From Bacillota bacterium (GTDB lineage: Bacteria > Bacillota > Sulfobacillia > Sulfobacillales > Sulfobacillaceae): a stretch of 64,000 bases of DNA. Positions 1-8,759 of the stretch are shown in pieces; the first letter of the stretch is position 1, and each line of letters begins with the position of its first letter. Location of the stretch: contig JAJZZA010000002.1 of the NCBI GenBank assembly GCA_021797825.1, positions 42,027 to 106,026 on the forward strand, written 5' to 3'. The notes beneath the pieces were generated by a model. That model did no database searches. It saw nothing but the letters and a program-made list of their open reading frames with translations, and was not told where the DNA came from. Made by a program: the position numbers and the translations under genes.

Positions 1-2
1 AC

Positions 3-1130
3 CAACAGCCGTCGTCGCTTGCCCAACGGCAGCACTACCGCATGCTGTTGGAACAAGGCGCCGTAACCCTGCTGTATCAACCCGTCATCGATGTGCAGAC
101 GCACCAGATCAGCAAAGTGGAAGGACTGGCCCGTCTCATCGATGGTGAGCAGCTGATTCTTCCGGCGCAATTCTTGCCCGCCTTTGGCCCCCCGCAGCTC
201 ATCGCCCTGTTTGAGCAGGGCATTAAACGGTTGTTGCGCGATTTAAGCAGATTGCGGTCGGCGGGTATGCCGCTGTCGGGCAGCATCAACCTGCCTCCGG
301 AGGCCTTGCAAGCTTCACAATTGTTGCCCCGCCTGGCCGAGACCGTGGGGGCTTTCGGGTTGGACGCGCAGGAACTTCAGCTCACCCTGGAAATATTGGA
401 GACGGGTGGACTTGATGAGACGGCGGCTCGCAGTCAGTTAAACGCCTTGCGCCATCAAGGTTTTCGGATATCGCTGGACGACGTGGGCAATGGTGAATCC
501 TCGCTCCGCCGGATGCGCCAATTGCCGCTCGATGAAGTGAAAATTGACCAGGTGTTTGTGCGCCCGCTGATCACCGATCTGGATAACCTCGATTTTCTCA
601 TCACCTTGATTGATATGGCGGACGACTTAGGACTCGATTGCGTCGTCGAAGGTGTTGAAAACGCCGATGTGTTGGACATGGTTGGCAGTCTCGGCAATGC
701 GTACGCGCAAGGGTACGGCATTGCCCGACCGATGCCCCTGGCGGTCCTGCAGGAATGGATTGCTAGCCATGAAGGGCAAGAACACGGAACTTACCCCCGC
801 TCTTTGGCGGGATGGTATGCGCAACATCTGGTCCGCGCCAAAATGGTTCGCACCGGTTGGAGCCGCAATCTCGATCACCGGCATATTGTCCGCTTAAGTG
901 ACGCCGCGCAGTGCCCGCTGTCCGCCGTGCTGTCCGCCGCCGCGGACTCGAGCAAGCGCGCGGCCCAGCTTCACGCCGACTTTCATGACGCGCTGACCCA
1001 ACGGGCCTCGTCGCCGTGGCAAAAGGGCACCCGGCAACGGAAAGCGGCGGAACAGGAATTCCGCGAACGCACCCTGGCGTTGCATCAAGCGATCCAGACC
1101 CTCTATCGCGCGGACCAACCCATCGGCTGA
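3..1130 (+). CDS. EAL-domain protein (c-di-GMP phosphodiesterase), 5' end outside the window
   Basis: The frame is open to the left edge, and the first codons read into a sequence that precedes EAL domains (LLEQGAVTLLYQPVID), so the gene very probably starts before the window. A GGDEF or sensor domain may lie upstream. The signature is EGL rather than EAL (VEGLAR). The other family residues can be seen: Asn in SINLPPEAL, Glu in LEILE, the paired Asp in SLDDVGNGESSL, Lys in VKIDQVF, Glu in VVEGVE and Gln in AQGYG. Hydrolysis of c-di-GMP to pGpG is therefore plausible. The loop usually written DFGTGYSSL is diverged. About 100 residues after the EAL domain form a charged, mostly helical tail I do not recognise. 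An internal ATG at 42 exists but leaves the domain start exposed. spoIVA follows 193 bp downstream with its own signals. Confidence 0.85.
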   Translation, partial: QQPSSLAQRQHYRMLLEQGAVTLLYQPVIDVQTHQISKVEGLARLIDGEQLILPAQFLPAFGPPQLIALFEQGIKRLLRDLSRLRSAGMPLSGSINLPPEALQASQLLPRLAETVGAFGLDAQELQLTLEILETGGLDETAARSQLNALRHQGFRISLDDVGNGESSLRRMRQLPLDEVKIDQVFVRPLITDLDNLDFLITLIDMADDLGLDCVVEGVENADVLDMVGSLGNAYAQGYGIARPMPLAVLQEWIASHEGQEHGTYPRSLAGWYAQHLVRAKMVRTGWSRNLDHRHIVRLSDAAQCPLSAVLSAAADSSKRAAQLHADFHDALTQRASSPWQKGTRQRKAAEQEFRERTLALHQAIQTLYRADQPIG

Positions 1131-1239
1131 TGCCGTGCCGTTGTCTTTCCGGCAGCGGGCGCCAGGCGAGGCCGGAACTCGACAACGGCAACAAAATCAT
1201 CCCCAATCCCGGGGCCGAGGTATTATCCCGTCCTTCCCT

Positions 1240-1268
1240 TCATATCTTGCTATTGTTATTCATAGGGG
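1240..1268 (+). promoter_or_regulatory. possible sigma-E promoter of spoIVA
   Basis: TCATATC (1240-1246) and CATAGGGG (1261-1268) are separated by 14 bp. This resembles the mother-cell sigma-E pattern (about KMATATT, 14-15 bp, CATACANT). The -35 match is good and the -10 match is only the first four bases. The site lies 56 bp before spoIVA, which is sigma-E-controlled in Bacillus. The assignment is an inference. Confidence 0.4.
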
Positions 1269-1323
1269 GATCCCGGGACAGGCGGCGGACCGGCGCCAAC
1301 CCTAAAAGGGAGGGAACCGCAGC

Positions 1324-2802
1324 ATGGAGAAGTTTGACCTTTTCAAGGATTTGGCCGAACGCACGGGCGGCGATGTGTATATCGGTGTCGTGGGACCGGT
1401 CCGCACTGGCAAGTCCACTTTTATCAAGCGTTTCATGGAACGCATGATCCTGCCCGCTATCGAGGATCCCAATGAACGGGAACGCGCGGTCGACTCGTTG
1501 CCCCAAAGTGGCACGGGACGCACCATAATGACCACCGAGCCGAAATTCATTCCCGATGATGGGGTGGAGATCGCGATTAACCCGACCATTTCCCTGCGGG
1601 CGCGTTTGGTGGACTGCGTGGGCTATGCGGTGCCCGGTGCCCTGGGCTATACCGAACAAGACGGCGCGCGCATGATCAACACCCCTTGGTCCGACGACCC
1701 CATGCCGTTTGAAGAGGCGGCCGCAATAGGAACCCGCAAGGTTATTGCCGACCATTCGACCATCGGCTTGGTGATAACCACCGATGGCAGTTTTGGCGAA
1801 TTGCCCCGCGAGGCGTATCTCGAGGCGGAGGAACGCGTGGTGGCGGAACTGAAAGAACTGGAAAAACCTTTCGTGGCGATCCTGAATTCGGCCCATCCCC
1901 AAACCGACGAGACACTCGCTTTGGCCCATCAGCTATCGGCGGCTTATGATGTCCCGGTGTTGCCGATGAATTGCGCGGAACTGCGCCAGGACGACATCGC
2001 CGAAGTGCTAGAGCAAGTGTTGTACGAGTTCCCGGTGGCGGACATCGCATTTGAATGGGGGGACTGGGTTCAGGCGTTAGCGACGGATCATTGGCTGCGC
2101 CGGCAACTCCACTTAGCCACGGAGGAGGCTCGGGCCGGAATTCACCGGCTGCGCGATATCGACGCCGCGCTCGGCGATTTGATGACCCGCGATTTCTTGC
2201 AGGAGGTCCGGCTGCGGCACATGGATCTGGGGACGGGCGGGGCCACGATCTTTATTGCGGCCCGCGACGAACTGTACTACCGCATACTCGGGGAGTTGGC
2301 CGACCGCCATGTCGCCGACCGCGGCGACATCATGGCCCTCTGGCGGGAGTATGTGGCCGCCAAGACCGAATGGGACAAAGTGGAGGAAGCGGTGCGGGAA
2401 GTCCGTGCGACCGGCTATGGAATGGTCGCCCCCACGGTTGATGAACTGGTGCTGGCAGAACCTGAACCAATCCGCCGCGGCAATCAGTTTGGGATGCGGC
2501 TTAAGGCGGTGGCCCCGTCCATCCACATGATCCGGGCCGACATCGAGAGTGAAATTACCCCGATTATTGGCACCGAACGGCAGGCCGATGAACTGGTGCA
2601 ATACTTGATGGAGCAGTTTGAAGAGGACCCGCGCCGGTTGTGGGACACCAATTTGTTTGGCAAGTCATTGCATGACCTGGTCCGCGAGAGCATTCAATCC
2701 AAATTATTTCGGATGCCTGACAATGCCCAGGAAAAACTGCAAGAGACGCTGACCCGAATCATCAACGAAGGGTCCGGGGGCCTTATTTGCATTATCATTT
2801 AG
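1324..2802 (+). CDS. spoIVA: Stage IV sporulation protein A (coat-morphogenetic ATPase)
   Basis: SpoIVA polymerises on the outer forespore surface, driven by ATP hydrolysis, and forms the basement layer of the spore coat. The product has 492 residues, the same length as the Bacillus subtilis protein. It begins MEKFDLFKDLAERTGG and has the Walker A motif GPVRTGKST at residues 24-32, with K30 at the position shown in B. subtilis to be needed for ATP hydrolysis. A TRAFAC-type GTPase-like fold follows, with VDCVGYAVPGALGY and the sensor segment SGTGRTIMTTEP. The C-terminus ends in a hydrophobic GGLICIII-like tail, as expected for the membrane- and SpoVM-contacting region. A ribosome site (AGGGAGG) precedes the ATG by 8 nt. 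This gene is the firmest evidence that the organism makes endospores. Confidence 0.97.
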   Translation: MEKFDLFKDLAERTGGDVYIGVVGPVRTGKSTFIKRFMERMILPAIEDPNERERAVDSLPQSGTGRTIMTTEPKFIPDDGVEIAINPTISLRARLVDCVGYAVPGALGYTEQDGARMINTPWSDDPMPFEEAAAIGTRKVIADHSTIGLVITTDGSFGELPREAYLEAEERVVAELKELEKPFVAILNSAHPQTDETLALAHQLSAAYDVPVLPMNCAELRQDDIAEVLEQVLYEFPVADIAFEWGDWVQALATDHWLRRQLHLATEEARAGIHRLRDIDAALGDLMTRDFLQEVRLRHMDLGTGGATIFIAARDELYYRILGELADRHVADRGDIMALWREYVAAKTEWDKVEEAVREVRATGYGMVAPTVDELVLAEPEPIRRGNQFGMRLKAVAPSIHMIRADIESEITPIIGTERQADELVQYLMEQFEEDPRRLWDTNLFGKSLHDLVRESIQSKLFRMPDNAQEKLQETLTRIINEGSGGLICIII

Positions 2803-2837
2803 TCCCGGTGGCGGCGACCCGGGCGCTGGGCTGGGGC

Positions 2838-4163
2838 TTAGAGTCCCAGCCGCCAATCCTGAGGCAGGTACAGCGCATCGAATGGGTTGGGGACAACACC
2901 GCTTAGGTCCGGTGAATAGACGAGTTCGCGCAGCGGCCAGGCAAGATAAATCAGGTGACTGGCGGCTCCCGGGAACAGTTGCTGAGCGGTGGGGTAGGGC
3001 CAAGCTGTGACCGCCACGACACGCACCAGCAGGCCGTGGGGAGCGGACGTGGCGGCAACCGTCCGCGCCACCGCCCCGGACAAGGTCCAGTGCTGGGTCA
3101 GCCAGACCCCCACGGCATGGAGATCGCCGGTGCTGGGGGCGGCCACCGCAATCTGCAGCCCCGCCAATGAAGCGGGCGAGATGGCGCCCGAGCCGCGGGT
3201 TGGGGGAAGCGGACGCGACGATGCCGGCAAGAAGGGTCCAAATGCGGGGACGGCTGCTGACGCCCAAACCGAGTGGATCAGGGAGGATCGGTCGAGGTTG
3301 GCCGCTAGCCGGGGGCGGGCCGAGGCGGCCCCGGGTCCGGATAACACGAGGGCGACGTACTGCGGCTCGATGACGTCTACCTGATGCCAACCAGTCGGCA
3401 CGGCTTGGCGGGGAGGCCACGACTGCACCAGGCGGGCACCCCGGGTGTGGGTGGCGGGGGGGGTGACCCACCACCAACTCATGGTCCGAATGTGCGGGCC
3501 CCCTAGAAAATACCGGGGATTGGCCACCCACCGGAGCCGTTCGCCAGACCAGGCGACCGGACGGTAGGGCCCCGTTCCCACGATGTTGTGCAAGTCGTTT
3601 AAGAACCGGGAGTGGGTCAGACGGGAGGTGGTGCGATGACGCAACAGAAACGAAGGCAGGATCCAGGAATGGCCTAGCGGGGACAGGGAGTTGGCGATAA
3701 ATCCCGGATCCGGGTGGCGCAGCCGCACCGACACGGTGGTGGCGTTGACTGCCGAGACGGATGCGATATCTCCCAATAACCCCGGATTGAGGGCGTGCTC
3801 CAGGTTTAGCGACCACACCACATCGGCGGCGGTCACCGGCCGCCCGTTCCACCATTTGGCGTAGGCATTGAGATCCAGTACCACACGCGTTCCCGCCGCA
3901 TCGACCATCCAGCGCGCGGCCAGCCGGGGTTGAACGGATCCGCTGGGGGAGACATTGACGAGGGTATCATAGATCATCGAGCAAGCCGCCAAATTGGTCG
4001 GGGAATGAGCGGTCAGCGGGTTGAGGTCGGTTACCTGGCCAGTCGAGACGCGCAATTGGGCCGGTCTGATCAAGGCAGGGTGCGGCAGCCGCGGAGCTCC
4101 ACACGCAGTCAACATCAACAGTGCCGTCATGACGCCTAAGCCGAGGGCCAGTGCCCGGTACAA
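2838..4163 (-). CDS. Substrate-binding lipoprotein, SBP_bac_5 (oligopeptide/nickel type)
   Basis: This is the extracytoplasmic solute-binding component of a peptide-type ABC importer. The N-terminus is a lipoprotein signal with lipobox LTAC, Cys about residue 21. Family segments include DLNPLTAHSPTNLAACSMIYDTLV, split here as DLNPLTAHSP and MIYDTLVNV, then GRPVTAADVVWSL and GTGPYRPVAW. The likely start is the TTG at 4163, because GGAAGG lies 7 nt upstream and the signal peptide then has a normal length; an upstream in-frame TTG at 4187 is less attractive. At about 441 residues it is shorter than the usual 520-600, and the C-terminal lobe looks reduced. It is transcribed in the same direction as the two permease genes but is separated from them by a tRNA gene and about 490 bp. 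No substrate can be assigned. Confidence 0.85.
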   Translation of the reverse strand: MYRALALGLGVMTALLMLTACGAPRLPHPALIRPAQLRVSTGQVTDLNPLTAHSPTNLAACSMIYDTLVNVSPSGSVQPRLAARWMVDAAGTRVVLDLNAYAKWWNGRPVTAADVVWSLNLEHALNPGLLGDIASVSAVNATTVSVRLRHPDPGFIANSLSPLGHSWILPSFLLRHRTTSRLTHSRFLNDLHNIVGTGPYRPVAWSGERLRWVANPRYFLGGPHIRTMSWWWVTPPATHTRGARLVQSWPPRQAVPTGWHQVDVIEPQYVALVLSGPGAASARPRLAANLDRSSLIHSVWASAAVPAFGPFLPASSRPLPPTRGSGAISPASLAGLQIAVAAPSTGDLHAVGVWLTQHWTLSGAVARTVAATSAPHGLLVRVVAVTAWPYPTAQQLFPGAASHLIYLAWPLRELVYSPDLSGVVPNPFDALYLPQDWRLGL

Positions 4164-4447
4164 CCGGTTTCCTTCCTTTCGGATCAAGAGTGCGCAATCG
4201 GGCCGGATGGCCGCGGGTTCCGCGTCCGCCCGTTATGCCGAGTCCCGGGTTGTCTTAAGGAGGGGCGGGGTGCTCCGCCGCCCATCCCTCGGCCGGGTCG
4301 CGCCGATGCCAGACCCCGGGTCCACATGCGCGCGACATGGAGCGCGAACCTGGCGGTTCGGACGCCTCCGGTCGGGCCGGGATGTTGGCTGGCGGACGCA
4401 GGTTCCCCAGCCGCACAAGAAAAAGTCCGCTCCTTGAGCGGACATAA

Positions 4448-4524
4448 TGGTCGGACTGGCGGGATTCGAACCCACGACCTCTACCACCCCAAGGTAGCGC
4501 GCTACCAAACTGCGCCACAGCCCG
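4448..4524 (-). tRNA. tRNA-Pro (anticodon GGG)
   Basis: On the minus strand the cloverleaf is complete. The acceptor is CGGGCTG/CAGTCCG with one G-U pair. The D arm is GCGC...GCGC. The anticodon stem CTACC/GGTAG closes the loop TTGGGGT, which gives U33 and anticodon GGG. The T arm is GTGGG TTCGAAT CCCGC, discriminator A, and CCA is encoded (4448-4450). It lies between the permease genes and the binding-protein gene, all read in the same direction. Confidence 0.96.
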
Positions 4525-4649
4525 GTGACGACTGCATTATAGCACGGAACGGGCTGGGCAGCAAGTCTGGCAGCCCGTAAACCGGTCTTGCCGGCACAGC
4601 GGCACCCTCGGCCAGCTGAGCGGCGCCGTTGGGCGTGGGTTCGCACGGA

Positions 4650-5603
4650 CTAATTGTACTGGATGCGCGGGTCAACCAGGCTATACAAAATATCGGCCAG
4701 CAGGTTGCCCAAGATGGTCAAAACGCCCGTGATGACGACCACGCCGAGAATTATGGGATAGTCGCGCTGCATGGCCGCATTCCAAAAAAGCAGTCCCATT
4801 CCCGGGTAATTGAACACCACTTCGATCAGCAGGGCACCCGAAAAAAGGTTCGGCAGGGAAAATCCCAGCAAGGTGATAAGCGGCAGCACCGAGTTGCGCA
4901 ACGCATGTTTGACCACAACGACGAACTCGCTCAGCCCTTTGGACCGCGCCGTGCGAACATAGTCTTGCACCAGGGTGTCGGTCATTGTCGTCCGCATGTA
5001 TCGTCCCCACCCGGCGACCGTTGTCAAGACAATGGTAAGGACCGGCAGGGTGGTATGGGCGACCCAGGATCCGAACCCGGGGTTGTTGACCAGGGCATTG
5101 GACAATCCTCCGCTGGGGAACCACCCCAGATCGATGGAAAAAATAATGATGAACAGGATGCCCGGCCAGAACACCGGCATCGAATAGAAGAAATAGGTGA
5201 GCGCGGTCATCACGTAATCAAATTTGGTGTCTCGAAAATAGGCCTGCGCGGACCCGAGCAAGATGGACGACAGGTGGGCAATCAGCACGCCCAGCCCGAC
5301 AATGGCCAGGGTTCTGGGCATGTTGACCTGAATGAGATGCCAGACGGTCTCGTTGTAGAAATAGGAGACGCCCAAATTTCCGTGCAGCAATTGCCACATC
5401 CAATTGCCGTATTGGTCCCAGAGGGGCTTGTTCAATCCGAATTCCCGGTTTATGACGGCAATGCGCGCCGGGGTGGCGCGTGGACCGAGCATGGCGGCGG
5501 CGGGGCCTCCCGGCACCAGATGCACCAAAAAGAAGCTTATCACGCTAACCCCGAGGAGTGCGGGGACTGCTTGCAAGAACCGCCGGACGATAAACCGTGC
5601 CAT
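4650..5603 (-). CDS. ABC transporter permease, OppB/DppB type
   Basis: This is a 317-residue inner-membrane permease of the peptide/nickel ABC importer class (BPD_transp_1). It starts MARFIVRRFLQAVPALLGVS, typical of OppB/DppB, with the first membrane helix at about residues 8-30. An extracytoplasmic loop with GLNKPLWDQYGNWM and five further helices follow. The EAA loop that contacts the ATPase is DYVRTARSKGLSE, followed by LRNSVLPLITLLG. It ends with the family-typical YSLVDPRIQYN. It follows the OppC-type gene by 14 bp and is surely co-transcribed with it. No ATPase genes of the system are present in this window. Confidence 0.95.
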   Translation of the reverse strand: MARFIVRRFLQAVPALLGVSVISFFLVHLVPGGPAAAMLGPRATPARIAVINREFGLNKPLWDQYGNWMWQLLHGNLGVSYFYNETVWHLIQVNMPRTLAIVGLGVLIAHLSSILLGSAQAYFRDTKFDYVMTALTYFFYSMPVFWPGILFIIIFSIDLGWFPSGGLSNALVNNPGFGSWVAHTTLPVLTIVLTTVAGWGRYMRTTMTDTLVQDYVRTARSKGLSEFVVVVKHALRNSVLPLITLLGFSLPNLFSGALLIEVVFNYPGMGLLFWNAAMQRDYPIILGVVVITGVLTILGNLLADILYSLVDPRIQYN

Positions 5604-5617
5604 GTCACTGCCCCTTC

Positions 5618-6526
5618 CTAGGTGCGGGTTCGATTAAGTCGTGGATCAAACGCCTGCCGCAGCGCGTCGCCGATAAAGTTGACCGAGAGTTCGACCACTA
5701 AAATCGCAATCCCCGGCGGATAAATCAGCCACCAGGCGTTTTGGAACATGTATTGCATGCTGGTCGACAGCATCTCCCCCCAGTTTGGCGTGGGAGGGGG
5801 CAAGCCCAGGCCCAAAAAGCTTAAATACGCGACCACCAAGATGGCGTCCGCCACCTGAAAGGTGGCGTTGACCACCACGACCCCCATCACGTTGGGCAAG
5901 AGGTGCCGAATCATTATCCGCCAGGTGGATGAACCCATCGCCCGCGCTGCTTCCACGAAGTCGCGGTGTTTAAGCGACAAGACTTCCGAGCGCACCAGGC
6001 GGGCCACTCCAAACCACGACAAGGCCGCAATCACAAAAATTAACACCGCCGCGTTGGGCCGAAACACCGAATCCAGAAAAAGCAGCAAGAACAGGTAAGG
6101 GATGGCATACATGATATCAATGAACCGCATCATCACCGCGTCGACCGCTCCGCCCACCAAGCCGCTAACCAAACCATAAAGGACCCCGATAACGGTGGTA
6201 ACGAGCGCAGCGGCGAACCCCACGAGAAGGGATAACTGGCCGCCGAGCATCATGCGTTTTAGATAATCCCGGCCTAAACTGTCGGTCCCGAGCGGATGGT
6301 GCAGAGTCGGTGCGGCAAGGGTTTGCAGAAGGTTGGGCTGATTGGCGTCTTGATGCCAAAACAGCGGACCGGCAAAGGCGAACAGGACCATGAAAGCCAG
6401 TCCGCCCACGCCTAGCCGGGCCAGCGGATTGTGCCAAAAGGCACGCCATTCACGCGAAGAGCCGCGGGGCGCTTTGATTGCGGGCGGACTGGCGAGGGCT
6501 TCTCGAAATTCTGGTTTGGCACTCAT
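5618..6526 (-). CDS. ABC transporter permease, OppC/DppC type
   Basis: This is the second permease of the importer, 302 residues. It has the OppC N-terminal cytoplasmic stretch with REWRAFWHNPLARLG before the first helix and the conserved HHPLGTDSLGRDYLKRM loop. The ATPase-contact loop is DFVEAARAMGSSTWRI, followed by HLLPNVMGVVVV. The end is SVNFIGDALRQAFDPRL, also typical. The start ATG at 6526 is preceded by AGGAGAG with about 9 nt spacing. It is the first gene of the minus-strand unit. An importer without ATPase genes alongside must borrow a shared ATPase encoded elsewhere. Confidence 0.95.
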   Translation of the reverse strand: MSAKPEFREALASPPAIKAPRGSSREWRAFWHNPLARLGVGGLAFMVLFAFAGPLFWHQDANQPNLLQTLAAPTLHHPLGTDSLGRDYLKRMMLGGQLSLLVGFAAALVTTVIGVLYGLVSGLVGGAVDAVMMRFIDIMYAIPYLFLLLFLDSVFRPNAAVLIFVIAALSWFGVARLVRSEVLSLKHRDFVEAARAMGSSTWRIMIRHLLPNVMGVVVVNATFQVADAILVVAYLSFLGLGLPPPTPNWGEMLSTSMQYMFQNAWWLIYPPGIAILVVELSVNFIGDALRQAFDPRLNRTRT

Positions 6527-7997
6527 CGCGCTAATCTCTCCTATCGGACGGATGCGAACGGGTGGGGAGGGCTCCCCGATGGATCCTTTCGGCGTGGGGC
6601 GCGTGCTGACCAGGCTGTTTAGCTCGCCAGGGTTGCCCGCGGGTAGACGGCCGACGCCTCAGTCGCGAACGGAACCGGTTGCAAGCGGCGCGTTTGGCGC
6701 TCTTGTCCGCATCCTGCGCGGTCAGACCGGCGGGATGCTGATGGGAAACGCTATCCGGACGATGCCGAAGCCAGGGCGGCGGGGGCGGGTATCGCCCCGT
6801 CATCCCCTCCCCCCCAGCGAACGGAGCCGGGGTTGGTGGTGGTCGGAATCCCAACGCTTTCCTCATGGCTTTCCCCTCTCGGCTGGCCAATCCCCCGGGG
6901 GCTGGCAGCGAGCCCGCATTCTCTAGCGAACCGCCCGGGGGTTACGGCTCACGTGCCCACAGCGCATGATGGCAATTGTCATTTAACCGCCAGCCCGCCC
7001 AAAAAAGACGGGCGATTCCTGGTTTTGGCACCCGGTACCATCGGTGCCCATGTCCGTGCCGAGGTGACGGATCCTCTAAGCCTCCCCCCGCGCGTTGCCG
7101 CGGGGCTGGGGGCAGGCGAAGGGGAATTGTTAGCCGGAGATGCCCGCAGGGCCCTCCCGGGGCCCAACCGCTCGCGGTTGCGGGCTGCGTGATGCCCGCC
7201 GCAGCGCTCCGTCGGACCCCGGGGTGAGGGTATCGGAAGCGGGCCGCTGCAGGATCGCGCCCACCGATGGCTGGCGCGGACGGCGCATAGCGAGCCCCAC
7301 ACGCGCGGAGCACAGAGCCCGGTCGACATCAATGGCCGCCCGCAGCCGGCAGCCCTGGTGGCCCCGCGGGCAAAGCGGTTGCGGGATGCGTGCTCTCAAG
7401 CGACTCGGCGATGGCAAGGCGGCTGTCCGCGCTGCGCGTCTACACGGCCCGTCTAAAGCGCTTGCCACCTGGCCGCGGACAATGGCGATGCGCCTCGCGG
7501 GCGCACACCCTAAAGCCCACCATGACTTCCCCGGGGGTTGTGAGGGGGGCGTGTTCGCCATCGTATCACCTCCCGCCAATGCCATCGCCGAATCTAAAGG
7601 GCATAGGTTTAGTATACTTGGCCGTTCTGCAGTTTGCCATCCATTCGTCCGCGAACCTGTTCGCCAAACTCACTTCCAGCCGTCCGGAGGCGACGCCTGG
7701 TACTCGATTTAGGGACCAGACCCGGTGGGACCGCCGCCGTCACGGTTAGCGGCGGGCAGCGGCGCGTGCCAGACGGCAATCGGGCGGTTGCACAAAAATT
7801 AATGGGCTTGCGCGGGGAGTTTTTATAAAATACCGGCGAAAAACGCAGGGGGTGACCTATGGGGATGAAAGCCGCTGGGGTCTGTGCTCGCGGTGAGGAC
7901 TGCCGCCAGCAGCGTCTCTGCGAATAAGGTCCCCCGCGCCATAGACTGCTTTGTGCCATCTATCCACGTGTGGTATAGTGTGTTGGGGTGAAGGGGT
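6527..7997. other. Gene-free stretch with several GC-rich hairpins
   Basis: Neither strand has a frame here with protein character that I can support. Several inverted repeats stand out: CCCCGCG/CGCGGGG with a 6-nt loop at 7086-7105, and a three-way-junction-like fold at about 7143-7186 (GCCCGC...GCGGGC enclosing GGGCCC/GGGCCC and CAACCG/CGGTTG). At 6990-7016, two GC arms flank an A6 run on the plus strand, which is T6 on the minus strand. The minus strand at about 6925-6950 contains GAGCCG...CGGTTC, which superficially recalls a shortened group II intron domain V. The last 130 bp may belong to the left flank of the IS200/IS605 remnant. No function is assigned. Confidence 0.35.
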
Positions 7998-8396
7998 ATG
8001 GGGCGCACGGTGAAAAGCCATCACCATATCACGTTTGACTGCACATACCAGGTCGTGTTCTGTCCCAAATACCGCCGGAAGGTACTGGTCAACGGAGTCG
8101 ATGCGCGGCTAAAGGACTTGCTGAAAGACAAAGCACGTGAACTCCAGAGCGACATTCTGGAAATGGAAATCATGCCCGATCAGGTGCATCTGCTCATCCA
8201 GTGCGACCCGCAGTTTGGGATTCATCGGGTGGTCAAACAACTGAAAGGCTATTCATCCCATGTTTTGCGCCAGGAATTTCCGAGCCTTAAACGTCGCTTG
8301 CCATCCTTGTGGACGAATTCGTATTTTGTGGCGACGGTGGGCGTGGTCCAAGTCGATGTGGTCACACGCTATATCGAGGACCAGAAGGGACAATAA
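7998..8396 (+). CDS. tnpA: IS200/IS605-family TnpA (Y1 HUH transposase), probably inactive
   Basis: The 132-residue product matches the small single-domain transposases that cut and rejoin single-stranded DNA with a 5'-phosphotyrosine. It contains CTYQVVFCPKYRRKVL, LEMEIMPDQVHLLIQ, KGYSSHVLRQEFP and the C-terminal SYFVATVG...VVTRYIEDQ with the nucleophile Tyr125. The metal-binding HUH motif, normally HVH in MPDHVHLLI, reads QVH here (Q62-V63-H64). One of the two metal ligands is therefore lost, which predicts poor or no activity. A ribosome site AAGGGG lies just ahead of the ATG. A decayed tnpB follows 13 bp downstream. Confidence 0.9.
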   Translation: MGRTVKSHHHITFDCTYQVVFCPKYRRKVLVNGVDARLKDLLKDKARELQSDILEMEIMPDQVHLLIQCDPQFGIHRVVKQLKGYSSHVLRQEFPSLKRRLPSLWTNSYFVATVGVVQVDVVTRYIEDQKGQ

Positions 8397-8409
8397 ACAT
8401 GCGCCGATC

Positions 8410-8747
8410 ATGCAAATCAATAAGGCGCAGCAACCGAGGATTGAGGACACCTTGGAGCCCTGTCGCATGTTGTACCACCCGCTCCGCGCGGAGCGCAAGG
8501 AAGCCTGCCAGAAGTTCGCCACAACCCTATCCTACCTGGCGCCAGCCAATCGTTTGCCGGCGTCCAAGGACGCGATTCCGGCCCTGCCCGCGGTGCGGTC
8601 GCACGCGCTGCAAGCTGGCGCCAAGCGGGGCCGGCGTTACGGGTTGCCAATCAGCGCGGCGACACCGCCCACCAAATTGCCCGACTCCTGGTCAATGCCT
8701 CTGGCCGCATCGCGTTGCAGGAGTCGTCACCGCATGGGAGCGGATGA
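8410..8747 (+). pseudogene. tnpB remnant (IS605/IS1341 type), internally deleted and frameshifted
   Basis: Two pieces of a TnpB protein are visible in different frames. The 8410-8600 frame reads MQINKA followed by LEPCRMLYHPLRAERKEA, LSYLAPANRLP and IPALPAVRSHALQ. This matches the TnpB N-terminal region, where LYN, LSYYDQ and VHSQVLQ are usual. From about 8640, in another frame, VANQRGDTAHQIARLLVN and GRIALQE match the later TnpB segment just before the DED nuclease residues. The roughly 100 residues normally between them are missing, and nothing of the zinc ribbon or the right end is left. A standard start (ATG 8410) is retained. Confidence 0.7.
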
Positions 8748-8759
8748 TAACGAAAGGAA

